NCBI GenBank assembly: GCA_036275365.1
Contig: DASUDX010000031.1
Location: 1 to 33,076, forward strand
Direction of reading: 5' to 3'
DNA: 33,076 bases
Source of the DNA: DASUDX01 sp036275365
Lineage (GTDB): Bacteria; Pseudomonadota; Gammaproteobacteria; Nevskiales; Nevskiaceae
Positions within the stretch are counted from its first letter, which is position 1; the number at the start of each line of letters is the position of its first letter. Below are positions 23,058 to 31,453 of the stretch, in pieces. The notes under the pieces are model-generated. The model saw only the letters and a list, made by a program, of their open reading frames with translations. It was not told the origin of the DNA and searched no databases. A program made the position numbers and the translations under genes.

Positions 23058-24185
23058 GTGCGTCCGACTCCCGCCGCCGCTCTCGGTCACGCCGCGCTCG
23101 ACGCCACCGTCTGGGATGGCGCGTTCGCCGGAGATTATCCATTCGTCCGCCACCGCTTCCTGGCGGCGCTGGAGACCAGCGGCAGCGTCGGGTCCGACAG
23201 CGGCTGGGAACCCTGGCCGCTGCTGGAAACCAGCGGTGCGCAGCCGCTGGCGGCGCCGGCCTATCTGAAGCATCACTCCTACGGCGAGTTCGTCTTCGAC
23301 TTCAGCTGGGCCCAGGCCAGCGCCCAGCTCGGCCGTCCCTACTACCCCAAGCTGGTGGTGGCGATTCCCTTCGTGCCGTCCACCGGGCCGCGGCTGGGCG
23401 CCGCCGATGACGACCAGGCGGCGCGGCTGGTCGCCCATCTGCAGGCACGGGTGGCGCGCGAGCGGCTGGGCTCGGCCCACGCCCTGTTCCTGGACGAGCG
23501 CGACGATGCCGTGCTCGGGCGTGCCGGCTGGCTGGCGCGGGAGGATCTGCAATTCCGCTGGTTCCGCCGCGGCGCTAGGGACTGGGAGGACTGGCTGGCG
23601 CGGCTCAGCAGCGAGCGGCGCAAGAAGATCCGCCGCGAGCGGCGACGGGTGAGCGAGGCCGGCATCCGCTTCGAGGTGCGCCGCGGTGACGAGCTGGACG
23701 AGGCGGCCTGGGCCGAGGTCTATGCCCTGTATGCCCACACCTATGCCCAGCGCGGCCAGGAACCCTACCTGACGCCCGCCTTCTGGCTGCACTACGGGCG
23801 CGCCGCCGGGACCCCGGTGCGGCTGATCCTCGGCCTCGAGGGTCGCCGCCGGGTCTGCGTCGCCCTCACCGTGCAGGCCGGGCGGGTGCTCTATGGCCGC
23901 CACTGGGGCGCCGCCGAGCACTACCACTCCCTGCATTTCGAGTGCTGCTACTACCAGGGCATCGAGCTCTGCCTGCGCGAGGGGCTGGACGAGTTCGATG
24001 CCGGCACCCAGGGCGAACACAAGCTCTGGCGCGGCTTCGATCCGGTGCGCACCCGCTCGCGCCACTGGCTGGCCCCCGGGCCCCTGCGCGAGGCGGTGGC
24101 GGACTATCTGCAGCGCGAGCGCGCCGCCATCGCCCAGCGACACGCCGCCCTGCAGACCCACACGCCCTGGCGGCAGGCGCCATGA
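23058..24185 (+). CDS. FemAB-like GNAT-fold acyltransferase (former DUF482 family)
   Basis: This 375-aa protein belongs to the FemAB-like group (former DUF482), built on GNAT folds and thought to act on amino-acid or peptidoglycan-related acceptors; no substrate is proven. Recognisable blocks are SGWEPWPLLE, LKHHSYGEFVFDFSWAQASAQLGRPYYPKLVVAIPFVPSTGPRLG, RDWEDWLARLSSERRKKIRRERRRV, and LYGRHWGAAEHYHSLHFECCYYQGIELCLREGLDEFDAGTQGEHKLWRGFDPVRTRSRHWL. The start is uncertain: GTG 23058 avoids overlap with the preceding gene, whereas the ATG at 22986 lies 46 bp inside it. The stop overlaps aat (ATGA). This gene and aat both use aminoacyl or acyl donors, an interesting pairing, but no link is shown. 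Confidence 0.85.
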   Translation: MRPTPAAALGHAALDATVWDGAFAGDYPFVRHRFLAALETSGSVGSDSGWEPWPLLETSGAQPLAAPAYLKHHSYGEFVFDFSWAQASAQLGRPYYPKLVVAIPFVPSTGPRLGAADDDQAARLVAHLQARVARERLGSAHALFLDERDDAVLGRAGWLAREDLQFRWFRRGARDWEDWLARLSSERRKKIRRERRRVSEAGIRFEVRRGDELDEAAWAEVYALYAHTYAQRGQEPYLTPAFWLHYGRAAGTPVRLILGLEGRRRVCVALTVQAGRVLYGRHWGAAEHYHSLHFECCYYQGIELCLREGLDEFDAGTQGEHKLWRGFDPVRTRSRHWLAPGPLREAVADYLQRERAAIAQRHAALQTHTPWRQAP

Positions 24186-24949
24186 CCGACGCCCCGATCC
24201 GCCTGCCCTGGCTGGACCCGCGCAACCCGCGCCAGCCCTTCCCGCCCCCCGAGCAGGCCCTGCGCGAACCCAACGGCCTGCTCGCCCTCGGCGGCGACCT
24301 CAGCGTGACCCGCCTGCTCGCCGCCTATAGCCAGGGCATCTTTCCCTGGTACAACCCGGATGAGCCCATCCTCTGGTGGAGCCCGGATCCGCGCGCCATC
24401 CTGCGGCCCGAGCAGCTGCGCGTCTCGCGCTCCCTGGGCAAGGCGATCCGCCGCGCCGACTATGCGGTGACGCTCGATCATGCCTTCGGCGAGGTGCTGC
24501 AGGCCTGTGCCGGCGAGCGCCGCCAGCAGCGCGGCACCTGGCTCGGCGCCGACATGCGCGAGGCCTACCGCCAGCTGCATGCGCTGGGCTTCGCCCACTC
24601 GGTGGAGCTGTGGCGCGCCGGAGAGCTGATCGGCGGGCTGTACGGGGTCAGCCTCGGCCAGGTGTTCTTCGGAGAATCGATGTTTTCCCGCCAGACCGAT
24701 GCCTCGAAAATCGCCCTCAGCTGGTTCTGCCGCCAGCTGCAGGCCTGGGGCTTTCCGCTGATCGACTGCCAGGTGGCATCCAGCCATCTGGCCAGCCTGG
24801 GCGCGGTGGAGATCTCGCGCAGCCGCTTCCTCGACCTGCTGCGCCCGGCGGTGGGGGCCGCCGGCCGCACCGGCCGCTGGCGCTTCGATCTGGCGGTGCC
24901 GGCCGAGCGCCACCACCTCACCCCGCGCCCCGAGCAGGCCTCCTCATGA
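24182..24949 (+). CDS. aat: Aat, leucyl/phenylalanyl-tRNA-protein transferase
   Basis: Aat adds Leu or Phe from aminoacyl-tRNA to proteins with N-terminal Lys or Arg, marking them for ClpS-ClpAP degradation. The 255-aa product contains the diagnostic GLLALGGDLSVTRLLAAYSQGIFPWYNPDEPILWWSPDPRAIL, then RGTWLGADMREAYRQLHALGFAHSVELWRAGELIGGLYGVSLGQVFFGESMFSRQTDASKIAL and the DCQVASSHLASLGAVEISRSRF block carrying the catalytic Asp/Gln region. It is about 20 residues longer than E. coli Aat, mainly at the ends. The ATG overlaps the FemAB-like gene and the stop overlaps bpt, both by 4 bp, so the three genes are translationally coupled. Confidence 0.97.
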   Translation: MTDAPIRLPWLDPRNPRQPFPPPEQALREPNGLLALGGDLSVTRLLAAYSQGIFPWYNPDEPILWWSPDPRAILRPEQLRVSRSLGKAIRRADYAVTLDHAFGEVLQACAGERRQQRGTWLGADMREAYRQLHALGFAHSVELWRAGELIGGLYGVSLGQVFFGESMFSRQTDASKIALSWFCRQLQAWGFPLIDCQVASSHLASLGAVEISRSRFLDLLRPAVGAAGRTGRWRFDLAVPAERHHLTPRPEQASS

Positions 24950-25647
24950 GCCTGCAGGGCGAGCGGGTGCGGCTGTTCCTGAGCAGCGAGCATCTCTGCG
25001 GCTATCTGCCCGGACGGGCGGCGCGCAATCTGTTCATCGATCCCGAGTACCGGCTCGACCCGGCCCGCTACGACTTCCTGCTGCAGCAGGGCTTCCGCCG
25101 CGGCGGTGATCATGTCTACCGGCCGCGCTGCGAGGGCTGTCAGGCCTGCGTGCCGGTACGCCTGCCGGTGGCGCGCTTCCGCCCGGACCGCTCGCAGCGC
25201 CGCTGCCTCGCCCGCAACCGCGATCTGCGGGTCGACCGCAGCGCCCAGCTCGACGAGCGCCACTTCGCGCTCTACCAGCGCTATCTGCGGTCCCGCCACG
25301 CCGATGGCGGCATGAACCCGGACGATGCCGGCGGCTTCCGCCACTTCCTCGATTGCGCCTGGGGGGTCGCCGAGTTCTGGGATTTCCTCGACCCCGCGGG
25401 CGAGCTGCTGGCCTGCGCGGTGGTCGACCGCACCCCGCGCGCGCTGTCGGCGGTCTACACCTTCTTCGAGCCGGAACAGCCCTCGCGCGGTCTCGGCACC
25501 TATGCCGTGCTCCGGCAGATCGAACAGGCGCGGCGCGAGGGGCTGGAATACCTCTATCTGGGCTACTGGGTCGGCGCCAGCCGCAAGATGGCCTACAAGC
25601 AGCGCTTCCAGCCGCTGGAGCGGCTCGGGCCGCTGGGCTGGGTCTGA
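24946..25647 (+). CDS. bpt: Bpt, aspartate/glutamate leucyltransferase
   Basis: Bpt (Ate1-like) transfers leucine to proteins starting with Asp or Glu, the second branch of the bacterial N-end rule. The 233-aa product shows HLCGYLPGRAARNLFIDPEY, the cysteine-rich YRPRCEGCQACVPVRLPVARFRPDRSQRRCLARNRDL, LYQRYLRSRHADGGMN, and the Ate-family core LSAVYTFFEPEQPSRGLGTYAVLRQIEQARREGLEYLYLGYWVGASRKMAYKQRFQPLE. Length and motif order fit the family. It follows aat with a 4-bp overlap and precedes infA, the same order as in Pseudomonas. ClpS/ClpA are not in the window. Confidence 0.96.
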   Translation: MSLQGERVRLFLSSEHLCGYLPGRAARNLFIDPEYRLDPARYDFLLQQGFRRGGDHVYRPRCEGCQACVPVRLPVARFRPDRSQRRCLARNRDLRVDRSAQLDERHFALYQRYLRSRHADGGMNPDDAGGFRHFLDCAWGVAEFWDFLDPAGELLACAVVDRTPRALSAVYTFFEPEQPSRGLGTYAVLRQIEQARREGLEYLYLGYWVGASRKMAYKQRFQPLERLGPLGWV

Positions 25648-25651
25648 GCAG

Positions 25652-25680
25652 TTGCCCCCACCGGGGGGAGCGCGGATAAT
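25652..25680 (+). promoter_or_regulatory. Promoter of infA
   Basis: TTGCCC (25652-25657), 17 bp and GATAAT (25675-25680) form a good sigma-70 promoter in the 77-bp gap before infA, with a start near 25687. The -10 box is the centre of a 13-bp palindrome GCGGAT-A-ATCCGC (25672-25684), which may be chance. Confidence 0.65.
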
Positions 25681-25724
25681 CCGCCGCCCCTTACCGCTCC
25701 GCGCGAGCCGCAACCGCAGGATTC

Positions 25725-25943
25725 ATGGCCAAAGAAGATCACATCGAAATGCCCGGCACGGTGCTGGAAACCCTTCCCAACACCACGTTCCGGGTCAAGC
25801 TCGAGAATGGCCACGTGGTCACCGCCCACATTTCCGGGCGCATGCGCAAGAACTACATCCGCATTCTCACCGGCGACAAGGTGACGGTGCAGCTCACGCC
25901 CTACGACCTCACCAAGGGCCGCATCACCTTCCGCGACAAGTAA
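25725..25943 (+). CDS. infA: Translation initiation factor IF-1
   Basis: IF-1 binds the A site of the 30S subunit and assists IF-2 and IF-3 in start selection. The 72-aa product is the exact family length and is a single S1/OB-fold domain: MAKEDHIEMPGTVLETLPNTTFRVKLENGHVVTAHISGRMRKNYIRILTGDKVTVQLTPYDLTKGRITFRDK. All conserved positions are present, including the GRMRKNYIRIL segment that contacts 16S rRNA. It has its own promoter and ends 36 bp before a strong terminator, so it is a single-gene unit. In E. coli infA also follows aat. Confidence 0.98.
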   Translation: MAKEDHIEMPGTVLETLPNTTFRVKLENGHVVTAHISGRMRKNYIRILTGDKVTVQLTPYDLTKGRITFRDK

Positions 25944-25978
25944 TCGCGCCGGCCTCGAGCGGCCGCTGCCGAAACCAG

Positions 25979-26006
25979 AAAGGCCCGCATCGCTGCGGGC
26001 CTTTTT
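25979..26006. terminator. Intrinsic terminator after infA
   Basis: GGCCCGCA-TCGC-TGCGGGCC forms a perfect 8-bp stem with a 4-nt loop followed by TTTTT on the plus strand. It ends infA. On the minus strand it also lies 18 bp after the fadA stop, with a shorter T-run, and may terminate both. Confidence 0.92.
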
Positions 26007-26024
26007 GCTGGGCGACGGGCGCGT

Positions 26025-27188
26025 TCAGTGCACGCGCTGCAGCACCGTGGCCACCCCCTGCCCCATGCCGATGCACATGGTGGCGAGGCCATACTCGCCG
26101 CCGTTCTCCTGCAGCACATGGGCCAGCGCCCCGGTGATGCGGGCGCCCGAGCAGCCCAGCGGATGACCGAGCGCGATCGCCCCGCCCTTGAGGTTGATGC
26201 GGTCCATCTTGTCGCCGATCTTGAGATCCTTGATCACCGCCAGCGACTGGGCGGCGAAGGCCTCGTTGAGCTCGAAGTAATCGATCTTGGCGATGTCCAG
26301 CCCGGCCCGCTGCAGGGCCTTCTGGCTGGCCGGTACCGGACCGATGCCCATGATCGACGGATTGCAGCCGGCAGCCGCCACCGAGACGATCCGCGCCATC
26401 GGCTTGAGGCCCAGGGCCTTGGCCTTGTCCGCGCTCATCACCAGCACGCAGGAGGCGCCGTCGGAGATCGCCGAGGAGCTGCCGGCGGTGACGCTGCCCT
26501 TGGGATTGAAGGCCGGCTTGAGCTTGGCCAGATCCGCGAGGTTGGCATCGGCGCGCACCACCTCGTCGGCGTCCACCAGGATCGGCGTGCCGTCCGCATC
26601 GTGGCCCGGGGTGGGCACGATCTCGCGCCGGGTCTTGCCGGCCAGATAGGCGGCGTGGGCCTTGCGATGGCTGTTGAGGGCGAACTCGTCCTGCTGCTCG
26701 CGGCTGATCTGGTGGGTCTGGGTCAGCATCTCGGCGGTCAGGCCCATCATCGCCGCCGCCTTGGCGCTGACCAGGCTCATCGCCGGGGCCCCGTCGAAGC
26801 CATGGGTCATCGGCACATGGCCCATGTGCTCGACGCCACCGCAGAGATACACATCGCCGATGCCGGCCTGGATGCTGGCGAAGGCGGTGTGGATGGCGGT
26901 CATCGACGAACCGCACAGGCGATTCACCGTCTGGCCCGCCACGGTCTGCGGCAGACCGGCCAGCAGCGCGGCGTTGCGGGCGATGTTGAAGCCCTGCTCG
27001 AGGGTCTGGCCAACGCAGCCCCAGATCACATCCTCGATGTCGGCCGGCTTGAGCGCCGGATTGCGCGCCAGCACCGCCTTCATCAGATGGGCCGAGAGCT
27101 CCTCGGCACGGACATGGCGGAACACCCCGCCCTTGGAACGGCCCATGGGGGTGCGGACGGCGTCGACGATGACAACTTCAGTGCTCAT
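26025..27188 (-). CDS. fadA: FadA, 3-ketoacyl-CoA thiolase
   Basis: FadA cleaves 3-ketoacyl-CoA to acetyl-CoA and a shortened acyl-CoA, the last step of beta-oxidation, in the FadBA complex. From ATG 27188 (GGAG about 8 bp upstream) the product is 387 aa, the same as E. coli FadA. Catalytic residues are visible: the nucleophilic Cys in VNRLCGSSMTAIHTAFASIQ, the His in KGGAIALGHPLGCSGARI, and the C-terminal Cys in CIGMGQGVATVLQRV. VDAVRTPMGRSKGG, GGVEHMGHVPMTHGFD and NELNEAFAAQ-type elements match bacterial FadA. The start 21 bp further upstream is less likely. It follows fadB by 17 bp, so it is in the fadBA operon. Confidence 0.96.
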   Translation of the reverse strand: MSTEVVIVDAVRTPMGRSKGGVFRHVRAEELSAHLMKAVLARNPALKPADIEDVIWGCVGQTLEQGFNIARNAALLAGLPQTVAGQTVNRLCGSSMTAIHTAFASIQAGIGDVYLCGGVEHMGHVPMTHGFDGAPAMSLVSAKAAAMMGLTAEMLTQTHQISREQQDEFALNSHRKAHAAYLAGKTRREIVPTPGHDADGTPILVDADEVVRADANLADLAKLKPAFNPKGSVTAGSSSAISDGASCVLVMSADKAKALGLKPMARIVSVAAAGCNPSIMGIGPVPASQKALQRAGLDIAKIDYFELNEAFAAQSLAVIKDLKIGDKMDRINLKGGAIALGHPLGCSGARITGALAHVLQENGGEYGLATMCIGMGQGVATVLQRVH

Positions 27189-27205
27189 GACTGGCTCCGG
27201 ACTGT

Positions 27206-29359
<2,154 letters not shown>

Positions 29360-29422
29360 GCGCGTTCTCCTGAAAAAGGACCATCGGGATGACCGGGGCG
29401 CCGGCCGCAGCGAGGGCGGCGA

Positions 29423-29438
29423 CATACCGCAGGGTATG
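29423..29438. promoter_or_regulatory. Operator-like palindrome in the fadB leader
   Basis: CATACC-GCAG-GGTATG is a perfect inverted repeat with 6-bp arms. It lies between the predicted fadB start site (about 29449) and the fadB ATG, at roughly +11 to +26, a position where a bound repressor would block transcription. A fatty-acid-responsive repressor is a possible ligand, but the motif does not match the FadR or PsrA sites I know. Confidence 0.5.
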
Positions 29439-29455
29439 GACGGGCGCGGGCCGGC

Positions 29456-29484
29456 ATCATAGCCCCGGGCCACCCCCCGGGCAA
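29456..29484 (-). promoter_or_regulatory. Promoter of fadBA
   Basis: On the minus strand TTGCCC (29484-29479), a 17-bp spacer and TATGAT (29461-29456) match sigma-70 boxes well. The start would fall near 29449, giving a leader of about 90 nt. The divergent phasin-like promoter begins 40 bp away. Confidence 0.62.
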
Positions 29485-29523
29485 ACCCTCAGGCGGGGCC
29501 TGCCAGCGGGCAGATTTCGGGTT

Positions 29524-29551
29524 TTGACAAGCACTTACGCCCTGCTATGCT
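29524..29551 (+). promoter_or_regulatory. Near-consensus promoter of the phasin-like gene
   Basis: TTGACA (29524-29529, consensus), a 16-bp spacer and TATGCT (29546-29551, 4/6 matches) with a start near 29558 and about a 30-nt leader. This is the strongest-looking promoter in the window, consistent with an abundant granule- or DNA-binding protein. Confidence 0.75.
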
Positions 29552-29588
29552 CCCGCCACCTTTTTCCAAGAAAGTCAAGGGGGGCGAG

Positions 29589-30437
29589 ATGTCGGCAAAG
29601 GAACGAGTGGAGGAAATCCGGGCCCGCTTCGAGCGGCTGCGGCGGGATTCGGTGGAATCCCTGGCCAAGGCCAACCGGATCGTGTTCGACGGGGTCCAGA
29701 AGTTCGCCGACAAGGAACTCAAGGCGCTCAACGACTATTACAAGACCGCGCTGAAGAGCCTGAAATCCGCCAAAAAGTCCGATGGCATCAAGAATGTGGC
29801 CCAGCAGCAGCTGGAGCTGATGCAGGAAACCGCCAGCCGGGTGATCGAACACGCCCGGGACTCGCTCAAGGTGGTGGCGGAGGCCCGCGACGAGCTGGCC
29901 CGCCTGGTCCAGGGCGGCGCCAGCCCCAAGGCCCTGGCCAAGGTGGCCGAGCCGGCGCAGAAGGCGATCAAGGATGTCCGCAAGGCCGCCGAGAAGGCCC
30001 AGAAGCAGGCGATCAAGGCCACCCAGGATGTGCGCAAGGCGGTCGACAAGACCCTCAAGGCCGAGGCCCGCAAGGCGAGCGAAGGCGCCAGGACCCAGGT
30101 GGCGGCGGTCAAGAAGGCCGTCGGTGGCGTCCAGGCCAAGGCGCAGGCCAAGGCCGAGGAGGTCCGCAAGCAGGTCAAGCAGACGGTGGGGTCGGTGCTC
30201 GATCTCAAGGCCGCCCCGCCGGTCACCGCCAAGCCGGTGATGGCCAAGCCCAGCCCAACCTCACGGGCCAGCCGCGCCACCAGCAAGGCCAAGCGCGCCA
30301 GCGACAGCACGATGCCGCCCAAGGCGGCCGCAGCGCCCAAGCCGGCCGCCAGCAAGCCCAAGCCGCGCAGCACCATGCCGCCGAAGAAGACGGCGAGCGG
30401 CGACAGCACCATGCCGCCGAAGAAGCCGCAGGGCTGA
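29589..30437 (+). CDS. Phasin-family protein with histone-H1-like Lys/Ala/Pro tail
   Basis: The 282-aa product starts MSAKERVEEIRARFERLRRDSVESLAKANRIVFDGVQKFADKELKALNDYY, a helical phasin-like N-terminal domain (about 1-115) of the type that coats polyhydroxyalkanoate granules. The rest is a very basic, low-complexity helix rich in Ala, Lys and Val (about 115-215: KAIKDVRKAAEKAQKQAIKATQDVRKAVDKTL) and then a Pro/Lys/Ser tail (215-282) with the motif STMPPK three times. This two-part layout resembles Pseudomonas PhaF, which binds both granules and DNA, but the STMPPK repeats are distinctive. ATG 29589 follows a purine-rich AAGGGGGGCGAG. It is divergent from fadBA, whose products connect fatty-acid oxidation to PHA metabolism. 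No PHA synthase is in the window. Confidence 0.82.
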   Translation: MSAKERVEEIRARFERLRRDSVESLAKANRIVFDGVQKFADKELKALNDYYKTALKSLKSAKKSDGIKNVAQQQLELMQETASRVIEHARDSLKVVAEARDELARLVQGGASPKALAKVAEPAQKAIKDVRKAAEKAQKQAIKATQDVRKAVDKTLKAEARKASEGARTQVAAVKKAVGGVQAKAQAKAEEVRKQVKQTVGSVLDLKAAPPVTAKPVMAKPSPTSRASRATSKAKRASDSTMPPKAAAAPKPAASKPKPRSTMPPKKTASGDSTMPPKKPQG

Positions 30438-30456
30438 GTGCGCCGGCTTTACCCAG

Positions 30457-30487
30457 CCCGTCGGCGCCCCGGCGCCGGCGGGTTTTT
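30457..30487 (+). terminator. Intrinsic terminator after the phasin-like gene
   Basis: CCCGTCGGCGCC and GGCGCCGGCGGG pair over 12 positions (one G-T) with almost no loop, followed by TTTTT (30483-30487). It closes the strongly expressed phasin-like gene only 21 bp before the next ATG. Confidence 0.9.
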
Positions 30488-30508
30488 CATTGGTCCGCCT
30501 GAATCCGG

Positions 30509-31441
30509 ATGACATTGACTCTCGACCAGGGCACCGAGCTGTGCCGCCTGCTGGCGGATGGCAGCCGCCTGCGCCTGCTGGCCCTGCTGGAAGCCGAAGC
30601 CCTCTCGGTGGCCGAGCTCACCGAGATCACCGGCCTCGCCCAGAGCCGGGTGTCCACCCATCTGGCCAAGCTCAAGCGCGCCGGTCTGGTGCAGGACCAG
30701 CGTCAGGGCAATGCCGCGCTCTACTCGCTGCGCCATGAGGGCGCGGAGGCCGCGACCGGGCTGTGGGCGCTGCTGCGCGGCCAGGTGGACGACGCCCGCC
30801 TGCGTCTCGACCGCGAGCGCGCCAGCGAGGTGGTACGGGCGCGCAAGCAGGGCCAGACCTGGGCCGAGACGGTGGCCGGGCGAATGGAGCTGCACTACTC
30901 CCCCGGGCGCACCTGGGAGGCCACCGCCCGCGCCCTGATCGGTCTGCTGCGGCTGGGCCGGGTGCTGGATCTGGCCAGCGGCGATGGCGTGCACGCCGAG
31001 CTGATCGCCAGCCAGGCCGAGCAGGTGACCTGCGTGGACATCAGCCCGACCGTGATCGCCGCGGCCCGCCGGCGGCTGGCCAAGGTGGCCAATGTGGATT
31101 TCCATCAGGGCGACATGCATCGCCTGCCCTTCGCCGATGCCAGCTTCGACCATGTGCTGGCCCTGCACGCGCTGGCCTACAGCGCGGACCCGGCGGCGCT
31201 GTTCGCCGAGATCAGCCGCCTGCTGCGGCCCGGCGGCCGGGTGGTGATCGCCGCGCTCAACCGCCATCGCCACGAGGAGGCGATGCGCGCCTACGACCAC
31301 CTCAACCTCGGCATCACGCCGCGCGCGCTGCAGGCCGCCCTGCTCAAGGCCGGCCTGAGCGTGGAGCGCTGCACGCTGGCGGCGCGCGAAACCCGCCCGC
31401 CCTACTTCGAAGTCATCACCGCCCTCGCCCGCCGCGGCTAG
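30509..31441 (+). CDS. ArsR-family regulator fused to SAM-methyltransferase domain
   Basis: The 310-aa protein joins two domains. Residues about 1-95 form an ArsR winged helix-turn-helix (LCRLLADGSRLRLLALLEAEALSVAELTEITGLAQSRVSTHLAKLKRAGLVQDQRQGNAALYSL). It lacks the ELCVCDL metal-binding cysteines, and Cys12 is the only cysteine in the domain, so metal sensing is unlikely. Residues about 130-300 are a class I SAM-methyltransferase fold: VLDLASGDGVHAELIA (SAM-binding motif I), VTCVDISPTVIAAARRRL, FHQGDMHRLPFADASFDHVLALHALAY and LLRPGGRVVIAAL. This architecture matches the SahR group, which senses S-adenosylhomocysteine to control methionine-cycle genes. No such genes are in the window, so SahR is only a candidate. 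The ATG follows the preceding terminator by 21 bp and has no obvious ribosome site. Confidence 0.88.
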   Translation: MTLTLDQGTELCRLLADGSRLRLLALLEAEALSVAELTEITGLAQSRVSTHLAKLKRAGLVQDQRQGNAALYSLRHEGAEAATGLWALLRGQVDDARLRLDRERASEVVRARKQGQTWAETVAGRMELHYSPGRTWEATARALIGLLRLGRVLDLASGDGVHAELIASQAEQVTCVDISPTVIAAARRRLAKVANVDFHQGDMHRLPFADASFDHVLALHALAYSADPAALFAEISRLLRPGGRVVIAALNRHRHEEAMRAYDHLNLGITPRALQAALLKAGLSVERCTLAARETRPPYFEVITALARRG

Positions 31442-31453
31442 CGCGCGGCGGCG

